DNA of 64,000 bases, taken from contig CAKOGP040001958.1 in assembly GCA_933822405.4 (NCBI GenBank), positions 124,001-188,000 on the forward strand, written 5' to 3'. The notes under the pieces were generated by a model, which saw only the letters and a list, made by a program, of their open reading frames with translations, did not search any database and was not told the origin of the DNA. Source of the DNA: Cylindrotheca closterium. Taxonomy: Eukaryota > Bacillariophyta > Bacillariophyceae > Bacillariales > Bacillariaceae. A program made the translations under genes and the position numbers. Below are positions 1 through 10,674 of the stretch, piece after piece; the stretch's first letter is position 1, and every line of letters begins with the position of its first letter.

Positions 1-118
1 GGGCATCGCTCTCATCATCGCATCTTCGGAACGCATCATCGCATGTACAAATTCTCGAGTCATCGGCAATGCCCTTATTGCCTTTGTAACGAAAAGAAGC
101 TGTAGCGTCGAGTTCGGA

Positions 119-964
119 ATGGCTACATTTCCTCCTCTCAAAGAACTAGCTGTCATCTTGCTTTGTTTACTATTGCGACCTTCGACTGCATTCAACAAAC
201 CAAAGAATCCAAAGAATTCCGAAATGAAAGCTTGGACGTGTCATGGACGGAATCAAAAGGAATTGGTGGAACGATTATGCCAAGCCTCCATCATCAAGAC
301 ACCAGCGGTGAAGAAAACAATGGAGATGGTAGATCGAAGTTGTTATATTCCTACGAATCCATACAGAGATGCCCCTCAAGCGATTGGACACGGTCAAACA
401 ATCAGTGCTCCTCACATGCATGCTCACGCGCTGGAGGAAATCTATCCCTACCTAGTCGGGAAGAAAGAATTGAAGGTATTGGACGTGGGATGTGGCTCTG
501 GGTATCTTACAACGGCTTTGGGCCGATGTCTTCAGTTGTTGAAAGAGCAAAAGGAACAGCCTGAAACCCAAAAATGCGAATCGGCAAGTATTCTGGGCAT
601 TGATGTGCATCAGTACTTGATTGATTTGACGCGTGAGAACATGAATAAAGCAGATAGTGACCTATTGGAATCCGGGACAGTGAGGATTGCGCTAAGGGAT
701 GGTTGGAAAGGATGGGAGGAAGAAGCTCCATTTGATGCCATTCACGTTGGAGCAGCAGCTGATTCCTTGCCCGAACAGCTCCTCAATCAGCTCAAAGTCG
801 GAGGTGTCATGATTATTCCAATTGGACCACAGTCACAAATTCAAAATCTGTACAAGATAGAACGATTGAATCAGACTGAAGAGGGCAGTGAGAGGTACCA
901 CTCCGAAGACTTTCGCACGACTCCTCTGTTGGGTGTTCGCTATGTACCTTTGATTCGCCCGTAG
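119..964 (+). CDS. PCMT: Protein-L-isoaspartate O-methyltransferase with N-terminal leader
   Basis: Repairs L-isoaspartyl residues in damaged proteins by SAM-dependent methylation. The 281-residue protein carries the family pre-motif GHGQTISAPHMHA (about 90-102) and the SAM-binding glycine loop VLDVGCGSGYL (about 120-130). The motif RDGWKGWEEEAPFDAIHVGAA follows the usual PIMT order and the C-terminal PIGP segment is present. Residues 1-25 are hydrophobic and look like a signal or transit peptide. The alternative start Met36 (MKAWTCHGRNQ) matches where the cytosolic animal and plant enzyme normally begins, so dual targeting by alternative initiation is possible. It is a single exon with its 3' end facing that of the next gene. 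Family assignment is firm; location is inferred. Confidence 0.93.
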   Translation: MATFPPLKELAVILLCLLLRPSTAFNKPKNPKNSEMKAWTCHGRNQKELVERLCQASIIKTPAVKKTMEMVDRSCYIPTNPYRDAPQAIGHGQTISAPHMHAHALEEIYPYLVGKKELKVLDVGCGSGYLTTALGRCLQLLKEQKEQPETQKCESASILGIDVHQYLIDLTRENMNKADSDLLESGTVRIALRDGWKGWEEEAPFDAIHVGAAADSLPEQLLNQLKVGGVMIIPIGPQSQIQNLYKIERLNQTEEGSERYHSEDFRTTPLLGVRYVPLIRP

Positions 965-1376
965 GTAAGGGATGATAGAACATAGTCATGCTGTATTTTT
1001 CAGTACTTGGAACAACTACGACGCTCGGTGGTCCCTGGAGTTTCGCTATACTTTTAAAAAGTACAGCCATAATCTGCCTGCCTTTGTGATTGAAATAAAT
1101 TGTCTTATTAGATGATTTCATTCGACAAGTCGCTTTGGATTGGCTCTCGTATTGTCTTACACACTAGTCCTATCTGCCAAGTTCAAACAATTCAACCGCT
1201 CGTTTGTACTAATCGCCCTTGGCAAGCTGCTTTGTGAATAGCATATTGGAACCACCAAGCAGCAAAAACAATTCTGTAGATTATCCTGAAACTTCTTATA
1301 TATTATGATGTATTATCGTTCTAAAATTCTCTCAACTAGAATCATTCTCTCGCACAAACACTCTCAATTGTCCATT
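965..1376. other. Convergent 3' intergenic spacer
   Basis: AT-rich spacer between two genes that converge here. I see no coding signal, RNA gene or repeat; it presumably holds both 3' untranslated regions. Confidence 0.5.
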
Positions 1377-4300
1377 CTATTGCGACAAGGATCGTTGAAA
1401 CGTGATTGCGGGCCTTGCTTGTACAATCGGCGATTTTTGTACTTCGGTCGGTTTGTGAACTTTTAATGCTGTTGGGATTTCTCGTGTATACTTGGTGGCT
1501 CCCGTCATGGTGGTGTGCCGAGAAGGATGGTTCATTGCAATCTCGTCGTGGTGCTTTGATGTCACCACCGCTGGACTGCGGAAAACTTTACTAGCATTTG
1601 GCGGTGGGGATGTCATGATTTGTGGCTTCTCGTCAAAGTTCACCAATGGACGTGGTTCATCAAAATGACCGGCGACAACTGGTGCATTCTCTCCCTTGCC
1701 CACCCAGTGAGTGACCATGCTACCCTTCCCCTTGACTGCAACTTTGCCACGCTTAAAGAGAGGCAATCCTGGAGCTTGTTCCTTCAAAAGCTTGGCTGCG
1801 GCATCGGAACATTGAATGCGACCACTCACAGACAGAGATTCCATCCTGGAGGCGGTATTCACAGTGTCTCCAAAGAGACCGTACCTCGGATTCAATGATC
1901 CAATCACATTACTCACGACTGGACCACTGTGGAAACCGACGCGAATGTGGATATAGCCAGCAGAAGGTTCGTCTTCGTCAATCAAAACATTTCCAGCCGC
2001 TTGCACAGCGTCGATCGCAAACTCGGCAATGCGCTTAGCATGAGAACCTTCTTGGTTTCCTTCCACTGTAGAATAGACAAAGAGATTTGAGAGTGTATCT
2101 CCCAAATTGAATCAACAGAAAACAGCACAACGACTTACAGTTTGTTACGCCCATCCAGGCGTCTCCAATCGTCTCCACCTTGAACACTCCATGCTTCGTT
2201 GACAACTCATCAAATGCCATGTACAGTCGGTCTAACATATTGCACACCTTGACTGCAGACAAAGCACGAGAAATATCGGTGAACCGAACAATATCACTGA
2301 AGAAGATAGTGACGTTGTCGTGATTTTCACTGTAATTCGTAGAAGCAACCGAAAAAGGTGTCAGTATTGGACGTGCCAAAGCACAAAAGTTTCAACAACT
2401 TACGGTTCCACCTTCTCGCCATGTCGAAGCTTGTCAGCAACCTTCTTGGGGAAAACCTTGTAAAGCATATCACCAGTCGCCACTTCGGTCCTCACGCGAG
2501 TATTAGCCTCCTCCAAGAGCGGGTCAGCTTCACGGGAACTCATTTCGCCAAAGATCATATCCAAGTCCTTTGCTTGATGACGGTAGGAGGCATCGCTACT
2601 CCAGCACCGGGTCATGACTTCGGACATGCGCTTGGGACAAGTTCCGGGGACAGCTGGACGGTAATTGATGCGGGGGTCGCATACCTTGCGTAGGACCTTA
2701 CGGAGTGGCTCTCCCTCATATGGTGTCTTGCGGCTGTAAATCTCATAAAGAATCATTCCAACCGAGTAGATGTCGCAGGTTTCATTGTATTCTGATCTTC
2801 TTCGCAAATATTCTGGTGCCAGCCTGTTTTCAATGATGTCAATCAATCAAAGTTGTTAGCTCTTGTCGTACCAATCGTTTCACAGATCCATTACATAAGC
2901 TTACCAGTAGAGAGTTCCAGACAGATCGTTCCTGCCCTTCGTAGCCAGTCCAAAGTCGCAAACCTTTGCACGGAACCTTGAGTCGATAAGAATATTCTTT
3001 GCCTTCAAGTCACCATGCAGAATTGCAGGCTTCGAAGAATGCAAGAAACGTAGACCCTGCGCAATGTCGCGAACAACTTGCAAGATGATTTCTCCACCCA
3101 TGAAGAAAGACTCGTTGCGTAGGAGGTCATACAAGGACCCATTTTCCATATATTCCATTACCATCATCTGAAAGTATCAGAAAGGCAATGGTAAGTCAAA
3201 CCGAACGAAGTGGGAGCACACATAGCGCACACAAACATGACATCCAACTTACGGGTTCGATTCCATTCATCACGGCTCCCATCACAGTTGTAATACAAGG
3301 GTGTCGAAGTCTTGACAGAAGTCTCATCTCTTCCTTGAACTGCTCGTGACGACGAGCAGTTTCATTGCACGATGGGAAAAGCCAAGTGGCGAGTCCTTGC
3401 GATATTGAACTTTTAGCTGAAAAGGACCCAAGGATGCTCAAATTGTACTTCGAAGTATCATCCTTGAGGCGTCCTCCCAACCAGCGACTGATTCGCCCCT
3501 TCTTCCTTCCATTGAAGCTGAAGCCACCCAGGAAGTCAAGGCCGCCAAAGCCTGAAGTCGTCCCACTAGTCGTGCCAGCAGCTTCACCGGTCTCGATGTC
3601 TTCGTGCTCGTCCTCTTCGCTTACAACTGGGGCACCGATGCTTCCCATGCTTGCGACGGACCCACTTCTCTTCGTCTTATCCTTTTGTGGCAAGACTCGC
3701 TTGATTGCCACTTTTGTACCACGGAATTCAGCAAGTAAGACAACACCAAAGGCACCTTGCCCAACGATTTCGACAGGGTGACTAAAGTGCAATTCTTCTA
3801 CGCTCACATGCCAAACTTCGTCGTTCTTCTTCTTCTTGTACGCAATGTAGAACAGCGCAACAACAAAGCCAATCATAACGCAAATGCCTGAGACAATTCC
3901 AGCAAAAACTCCTTCCGAAACACATTCACCAAAGATGTCGATCGCGCTGGATGAACATTCACAAACACCATCGTCGCTCTGCGATCGAAAGGGAATTGTG
4001 AGTACGAAATCAATAATGATAAAACAATGACAATGGCGTACTCACCGCTACCATTCCCCGTATTGGGCATTCCTTGTCAAAGACTTGTATTCGGAAAGGT
4101 GATTCTGGGATTTGGACTCCATCAAAGAAGACTTCCAAAATGGCCACACCCCTATTTCTATGCGAAAACGTGAATTCGTACTGATTGAATCCACCCGCAT
4201 TATGTCTCACTTCAAGATACCTCGATTCTTGGCCAAGGTGCACCAAAGCTGTCACTGTTGCATTCGTACGCTCCAAGTTATCGTAGGCGTGGAAGACAAC

Positions 4301-5906
4301 ATCTTCGTTTTGTTCCCCCTCGCCGCAAAGACTCATCTGTGAAGACATATTATTAGATGGAATCTGTCGCTGAAAAAGTAAATACAGCAAAATCACTCAC
4401 CTTTTCACATCTTTCATGATCTTCGGTCACAGCACCATCGACAGAAATGTCCCATGGAAAGACATCAACCTCATATGCCTCTACGCAAGGCCGGCAATAG
4501 CAGGTGGCCCCTTCCGGGCAAGGCAAACCTTTCTTGTCACAGTGGCTGTCAAATTGGTCCTCCGCGATCTTGTAGTGGCCTTCTGGGCACGTGACACCGT
4601 GATAAGTTCTTGAGGCTCGTTCACAGTGCCAGTCGTCTGAATGAAAACGCCCGAGAGTCATGAGTATTCCCATAATGTTTGACGATGAGAACACAGGCAT
4701 CAAATACGTACCGTTGAGGTCCTCTCGGATAATGAAACCTGCGTCTTGTTGCATTGTTCTCACTTGGAAGTGAGATTTTGCCGGTCGCATACCAGAGTGA
4801 TGACCAGCAGTGCCAGCCTGATAAGCTAGCTCTGCCAGCTCTCGTGTAGTGTCACAGCGCGCAGCAGGGTCAAAATATACTGGAGGCATCGTGTTACAGA
4901 GTTCTAGTTCCGCGGGAGTTTCAGCGTCCGTCATACATTGATGGATTGCTGTCCCAACATTCTTGTGTGCCCTAAATTCCATCATAGCAATTGCCACTTT
5001 TTCGGAGACAATACTGTCAACCTCTTTCTTTGCAAACAAGGGCCACTCTGGAAAGACGGGCGTCGAATGGAGGAATGGGAACAAGTCGCCATTATTCATG
5101 ATAGCAATCTTCGGCTCGATCACCTTGAATAGACTAGAGTCAATGTATTTACCAGTCTCTTCGTCGACAGTGAGTTCAGCTCTTCCAGATGGAACGAAGC
5201 CAACATCCCACTTTCCGCTGAGGACTCCATTCACTGTTTCGTCGTGATTACCTGTAAAGATAACCTGCTTTGGATCCATGATGTAATCAAGTCCAGCCTT
5301 GTGCATGACATAGAACTGTGATTGTCCAGCAGCAAACACAGAGAAGGCCTGTCCTGCAATCACCTTGTCTTTCAGATCTTCGATAGTGCTGACAGCAGTG
5401 TTGCTTGCTAAAGCCAAGATTGTACCGCCATATGAGTCTAGTTCGTATTCGCGTCCCCTTGATTCTAGACTCGCAATGGTTGTGGCAAGTGGCTGGGCTC
5501 CAATCTCTGTTCCGATGCAAGAGTATAGACCAGTGTCAGAATACATAAAGTCCACATCTTCAGCATTATCAATCCAGTCAAGTAAAGGCCACTCTGATGG
5601 CTTCATCTGAAATTCGATGGGAGGATCAAAACGCTTTCCAACGACTTCCGTCAAGTATGTCTCGAACGTCATGTTGAATTCGTTCCATGCTTTGTCAATG
5701 CCTGCTGGAGCGTGGACTCCGACTGTGTAGACTCGTTTTTGTGTATGTTTATTGAACTCGAGAAGTCCATGGGTGCAGTTGATGTCTCCAACAGCCCAGT
5801 GCTTGTCGGCTGTCCATCCTTCCATATCCAAATACTCGCTGCTGGCTCTTTGGAGAGAGCACAATGCTATGAGTACCATGTACAGTGATGGCAATAGTTC
5901 TTTCAT
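1377..5906 (-). CDS. Receptor-type cyclase, copy A (PhnD sensor, filamin-like Ig, TM, kinase, class III cyclase)
   Basis: Predicted plasma-membrane receptor. Exons, reading from the 5' end: 5906-4712, 4636-4401, 4336-4046, 3978-3253, 3167-2905, 2823-2404, 2329-2139, 2065-1377, summing to 1,336 residues in frame. Order: signal peptide; PhnD-type phosphonate/phosphate-binding domain (about 30-370); Cys-rich stalk ending CYCRPC; Ig domain ending IPESPFRIQV as in filamin repeats; TM (about 596-618); kinase with GQGAFG (about 647), VAIK, HGDLKAKN and DFG; linker KVFPKKVADKLR as in receptor guanylate cyclases; cyclase with FFSDI, ETIGDAWMG and GDTVNTASRMES. Both metal Asp and the Asn/Arg pair are present. 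The second purine-specificity site reads PRYGLFGD, with Gly where animal guanylate cyclases have Cys, so GTP versus ATP is open. About 120 residues are inserted between the kinase Lys and helix C. The ligand is unknown. Confidence 0.88.
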
Positions 5907-6432
5907 TTCCTGATCAGTGCAATATGAGCGAACGAGGCAATGTGAGCATGAGTCGCTTTGATGAGGCAGTCAGTTGAAACATCAGTGTTCGTGATCCTAC
6001 TTACGCTTTTGTTGTTGCGTTTGTTGTTTTTATGAGCTTGGGTGTTTCTGAGATCAATGTACCGGTACTGGTGTGAAGAACAGTGATCCGAATTTTTTCA
6101 TTGCGTGATATCTTCTTTCCTGGTAGCGCCGAATGAATCATGAAACGAGGGTTCGTTTCTAATAAACTTCATTTAGTGCGAAAGTAATTTCGAAAGCTTC
6201 TCTGCTGATCCTACATGGATTTTCGGGTTGCATATATATTATGGAAAAACCGTTTGGTCCTTCTCAATCCTGCGAAATAGGAGCAGGATTCGCTTTTGAT
6301 AGCACTGTGGAACCTGAAGCTTTTTTCGACATATAGAAAACACTGTCCCGTTCTGATCTGGTCTGGTTCTCTGTACCGGTACAGTGGGGCTAACTAGCTC
6401 TTTTGCCGGAGTATATATATGCTTTTTATAAA

Positions 6433-6516
6433 AAAATCGTTGAGCCACCGATATATCATAAACTCCGTTGAGCCACCGCTACACCACAAACTCCGTTGAG
6501 CCATACCGGTACCACC
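6433..6516. repeat. Three-unit 28-bp minisatellite
   Basis: Three head-to-tail units of about 28 bp share the core CCGTTGAGCCA (the first reads TCGTTGAGCCA). The last unit runs into a TACCGGTA palindrome. It lies about 530 bp upstream of receptor copy A's start codon. Confidence 0.7.
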
Positions 6517-7548
6517 ATAGAATTGAAAACTTGCCTGTCAAGTCCTTGAAGAATCTCTTGATAACTCGTCCTGATGAAGCTTTGGTGATGAATGAATGCT
6601 GCTCCTATGATAAAGTTGTATTTGGCTATGACTGCCATGCTCATCACGTCACCATAGGATGAATACTTGCACATGTAAGATACTTTGGTTGCGAATGCTG
6701 CTCCAAATCTTCTAGTGCTAGCAGGCTCCGGGTCTTGCGCTCATTGTCCACAATCTGCCATATATCCAGAGAGTAATACTGCCTAATCCCTGCTCATCTC
6801 TTTTGGTACCAATCTTGGCAGCTTGTTGATGCCCCCGTCAAACCACATGGCCCAATCATTCCTTTTCAGGCTGAAAAGTAAGTCGTTCAAATGAATCCAA
6901 CATGATCGCTATAGCATTGCAATGCAATGTGATCTATCACACGGAATACCAATATCTTCTACGGGTCATCGTTGTCATTCTTCGTGCAGGGAGCTTGAAG
7001 GGCAAACACCATTTTCTTTTCGAACGAAAATCTCGAAATCCTCATTAGGAACAACATTGTTGTAGAGCTTGAAACCATCATGCAATCCACATGCAGGCCA
7101 CCAATGAATAGACCCACCCAGACAAAACATGCTCAATGGCTGCCCCAACACATCAGGATTACACATGTGTGAAAGGACATCATAATAGATTCAACAGCTT
7201 CGATAAAGGCGTCACAGCCGATCATCTTAATTGGAGCTTGACCTACATTCTGGCTTCTGGTGTCGATGAAAAGTGGCACAGTCAGCGGTATATATATAGA
7301 GTGAGTTGTCGTCGACGTAAAACTCTGCTGGCCGTTGGCCCACCAGATATCAAGCTTTATGCAAAACATCAAGAAGAGCATCGATGAATGATTGCATCCC
7401 AGGAGATCGATACTATAGTGTTTGTATCTTAAGTCTTGCAAAGTATACCAGCAAGGCAAGCCGGAATCATAATAAGCCCCACATATATTGCAATCGTCGA
7501 GGACATATCGTCTGCGTTTTGAACTGTACAAATTTGGACGGCAAGACT

Positions 7549-7620
7549 TCCCGGTTTGATGTTTCCTCCTTGTTGAATCGTCACCCGCTCTGTATAGAAG
7601 AAAGGTTTGGTGGCTGCTGG
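7549..7620. repeat. Diverged direct repeat, first copy (partner at 9149-9215)
   Basis: Both copies share CCCGGTTTGAT, then CTCCTTG, then a TCGTCAC/CGCT/GTATAGAA series in the same order and orientation. On the minus strand both sit in short frames that give similar residues (copy 1 PFFYTE, copy 2 SFLYSE). This looks like an old duplication that has since decayed. Confidence 0.5.
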
Positions 7621-7770
7621 TAAAACCGCATTTGTATCGTGCCCCCCTTTTATTCTTGAAGTGATCCTCACATATTCTATACTATAGGCATGTATATTCA
7701 ATATATACCGATATGGTTGAATGGCACCGTTGCGATTATTGCTTTTTAAAAAAATTGGTTTGTTTTAATG

Positions 7771-8237
7771 TTGACGGTCGGCGGACGACCGTCAATAACA
7801 CACGAAAGCAATTATTTTCAATCTTATTGCTCATCCAACGTAGACCGCAGGCAAACTGTTCGATCTCTTTGACTACATTGTGTTACAGACGGACAAAGGC
7901 CGAACGGCCTTCGACCGTCAAAAGTTGTTGTCGATGCGCCGACGCAATGATGCCCAGTTTATCGACTGATATTGAATTCACCCACTTGTGTCGTGGTAAT
8001 TCAATTTTTCTCTCCCAAACCTCACCCGCCCTGTTGGGCACCGCCTCCATTTTACCATATCGGCGGTGCCTGGTAGGAAAGCAGATCTCAGTAATACCGC
8101 ACACGGGATTTCTGAGATTGGTCGAACGAATCGAGTCTATTACTCGATCAGTTCGACCCGCTTCACACCACAACCCACCAGCTACACACCAAGCAAAATA
8201 CTACGAACGCACACACGGAGGATGACAGCCGCCTCCG
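7771..8237. repeat. Cluster of near-perfect inverted repeats
   Basis: Six hairpin-capable inverted repeats lie within 470 bp. They are: 7771-7795 (10-bp arms TTGACGGTCG/CGACCGTCAA, 5-nt loop); 7896-7911 (AAGGCC/GGCCTT); 8037-8070 (9-bp arms GGCACCGCC/GGCGGTGCC); 8085-8118 (ATCTCAG/CTGAGAT); 8120-8158 (GGTCGAAC/GTTCGACC enclosing TCGAG/CTCGA); 8216-8237 (CGGAGG/CCTCCG). The arm CGACCGTCAA recurs alone at 7913-7922. No coding signal overlaps. It could be a structured RNA, a foldback element or a recombination site; the role is unknown. Confidence 0.65.
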
Positions 8238-8431
8238 GCAGTTGGCAATTGTGATGTGTTTCGCTTCTTGTAATCCAACGAGGCGAAGTCACATTGGCGA
8301 GCCTTGTTACCCAATCGGAGCCATCAAATGATGAAGAATACAAGATTGGATATACATCTTTCTTACAATCAACCGCCGTGGGGGCTGAAACGAACGAGCT
8401 GGATACTACTGGAGTCAGTGTTGCGCGCAAG

Positions 8432-8659
8432 TGGAACAATATTGTTTTGCCATCTCCTTGCTCGCTGGCTTCGAAGATCGGCATGAGCGCTGTCTCCCAC
8501 TGTGCAGACTGAAAGAAAATAGAACATCTGAGATTTCAAGGCGACGAAGCGGATGGAGGCAAACTCTTGACAGCAAATGGAATGAGGTTGTTTTATCAAT
8601 CTTCTAGCTGGCTTGCAAATCAGCATGGGCGCTGTCGTCAAGTCGGCAGAGTGAAAGAA
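8432..8659. repeat. Degenerate direct repeat of about 85 bp
   Basis: Segments 8432-8517 and 8578-8659 share TGGAA..., TTGTTTT, GCTGGCTT, AGCGCTGTC-like and GAAAGAA blocks in the same order, separated by about 60 bp. The copies are diverged, so the duplication is old. No product is recognised on either strand. Confidence 0.5.
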
Positions 8660-9148
8660 GCGAGAACTGGGTAGCTTTAAGGCGAATTGTATGAGATATT
8701 TAGGAGGTGCAGCATATGAAGGCAATTGCGACTGTACCTGATTACAAAAAGGTTTCAGCGGCAGGAGCAGCAGCAATTGGTTGGCGAGGGACAGGGTCAA
8801 TTCTCCGATGATTGACACACCTCTAAACCAGCATGCCTCCCCCAAAGAGCGCTATAAAAGGATACGTGGAAGAGGAATGTGACTGATTGTACCACAAGTC
8901 GCCTGGCAAATCAAAGATGACGAAAATCTACAGATCATGGCTGAATGGTTGTGGCTCCATCAGGAGTAAGAATGAGCTGGTTTCCAGTTGTATCTAGGCA
9001 ACGACTTTCTCCCATAACATCCCATAACTAGGTAAGATACAATATGTTAACATCCGATCACAAAATTCAATATAATTCTAAGCCAGTGTACAGTTTGATT
9101 GTCATGGTGGAGGTTTTGGTGTTTGACGATCGACGTCTGCACTGCGTT

Positions 9149-9215
9149 CCCGGTTTGATATTGTCTCCTTGCTAAATCGTCACTCGCTGTATAGAAAGGA
9201 TTGGAGGATGGTATA
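9149..9215. repeat. Diverged direct repeat, second copy (partner at 7549-7620)
   Basis: Same-orientation partner of the repeat 1.6 kb upstream. It overlaps the 3' end of the putative coding remnant on the minus strand. Confidence 0.5.
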
Positions 9216-9753
9216 GCTGCACTTGTAGCCAGCCATGGATAGAAGAGATCCAGCCTCAGGGTCTTTTTTCTCATACAAGTAGACACCACTGTGATTATTA
9301 TTCTGTTGAGTGATTGGTTCAGCGTTTTGCGCAACAAAATCAATAATCTCTTGACGATTTTCCTCAGTAAGAAAACCGAGAATGTGTTGATCTATCCAAA
9401 GGTGGTCGTTCTTCTCTTCTGAAATCATTGGCTTGCAAAAGTGTGTCGCCTCGAGCAATTCCTTGATGTCGTAGAACTTGCAATTGATTTGATTAGATTT
9501 GGTTCCGATCCTGGAAGAGACCAGGATAGCGATCGTGGTTCGAGTGTTGGTGGTGGTGGTAGTTCGTTCACATGGACGTTGATTGCTGCGGGATGAGGCA
9601 AATTAGTTTCCGCCAAAGATCGTTGATTTGTTCTTGAAGGACTTGCTGTGATTCCACTACTACATCTATTCCTCCATCCAATATAAACGCAACCTCCTTG
9701 GCGCGAGCGATGATGTCGAATGTATCATGTGATTCGAGTCGAGTCGACTTCAC
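9180..9753 (-). pseudogene. Possible decayed gene or unresolved small gene
   Basis: The minus strand reads as protein-like in two stretches: an upstream part with FDIIARAKEVAFILDGG and QINDLWRK, and a downstream part with FYDIKELLEATHF and LTEENRQEIIDFVAQ ending at 9180. They are in different frames with a Pro/Thr-rich junction. A TCATCCCGCAG acceptor near 9590 could join them by an intron, but I found no clear donor. No family is recognised. The last residues resemble a frame about 1.6 kb downstream on the same strand, which favours a duplicated remnant. Confidence 0.3.
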
Positions 9754-10184
9754 GAGTCGGTCATCGCATCCTATGCATATTCAATATCATCACCAATCGA
9801 TTGAATGAAGAATCAATCAAGATCGCAATCTTGATCTTGCCTTGCCATCAAGCATCGCATCATACATGCAGGCAGTTGAGGCATGCATCAGTTCAAATAA
9901 ATCCCACCAGTATATCTATATGCGTATTTCAGGGGTATCCATCTATCTGATTCGTAGCCACGATGAATCATCATCATGATTGTAATGTTGTTGTTGTTGT
10001 GTAAGGATAAGGTCAAAGCATGCCAAGCAGACGCCATTGAAACGATGAACGCACGTGTGAAGGACATTCCAATCACACGTATGAATGACAGATGGGTGAC
10101 GAAGGACGGACGCCCGAAACTCGGGCAGCCAAAACAATAAAGGGTATATAATAAGCAACAAACTTACACCCAACACAAGCAAAT

Positions 10185-10258
10185 GTCGAATTAGCTCAGT
10201 TAGGTAGAGCGCCCGGCTTTTAACCGTGTGGTCGCGGGTTCGATCCCCGCATTCGGTA
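10185..10258 (+). tRNA. tRNA-Lys (anticodon UUU)
   Basis: Full cloverleaf: acceptor stem GTCGAAT/ATTCGGT (two G-U pairs), D arm GCTC/GAGC, anticodon loop CTTTTAA with anticodon TTT, T arm GCGGG-TTCGATC-CCCGC, discriminator A, no encoded CCA. There is no intron. The anticodon stem has one C-U mismatch at its second pair. A and B boxes are intact. Confidence 0.93.
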
Positions 10259-10267
10259 TGCTTTCAC

Positions 10268-10277
10268 TTTTGTTTTT
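10268..10277 (+). terminator. Pol III T-run terminator of the tRNA
   Basis: TTTTGTTTTT begins ten bases past the discriminator, the expected place for RNA polymerase III termination. Confidence 0.75.
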
Positions 10278-10674
10278 GGAGATTTGGCATGTGCCATGGT
10301 GCAGCAGTTGCTGTGGTTGGCACGATGCCATTATTATTTTGAATTTAAATATAATAAAAGATTCCTCAAACATTTTGCAATGCCCAAACCAAAGTTTTGT
10401 TATCATTCATATATATATGATATGGTCATTGGTCATTACACACAAGTTGGATCTATGATATACTTGTATGTTATCGAAAGTCTAGTTGGACTGAGACTGG
10501 CTGACTGACTGTGACTGACTCGTTTGACTAATAAAAAAGGAAAAATCTGGTTTTATTCTAAATACTGTACTGTAATCCTCAAATCGAGCCAGTTATCATT
10601 TGTCATTCATGGATTATCATTTATTATCTATGATTTATTAATATTATTTCTAACCCAGTAATTGCTCACCATTA
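10278..10674. other. AT-rich spacer
   Basis: AT-rich spacer between the tRNA terminator and the 3' end of the glycosyltransferase gene. It includes short GACTGACT-type and ATTATCATTTATTATC repeats. No gene seen. Confidence 0.5.

Larger units (their letters stand above)
5907..10184. other. Long region without a confident gene
   Basis: About 4.3 kb upstream of receptor copy A with only short, unconvincing open frames. It holds a 28-bp minisatellite, ACCGGTA palindromes, a cluster of inverted repeats, a degenerate direct repeat and two related decayed coding-like stretches, each listed separately. The composition looks like old mobile or duplicated sequence, but no transposase, reverse transcriptase or integrase motif was recognised. 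Confidence 0.5.

Noticed and set aside
4637..4711. 25 in-frame codons inside receptor A that could be read as coding
   Set aside because: Bounded by GT and AG, at the same place and phase as real introns in copies B and D, and without matching residues in them.
7713..8225. 170-codon plus-strand frame
   Set aside because: It runs through the inverted-repeat cluster; residues are low information with no motif, so the frame is likely chance.
10228..10458. Short frame overlapping the tRNA
   Set aside because: Begins inside the tRNA-Lys gene and has no homology signal.
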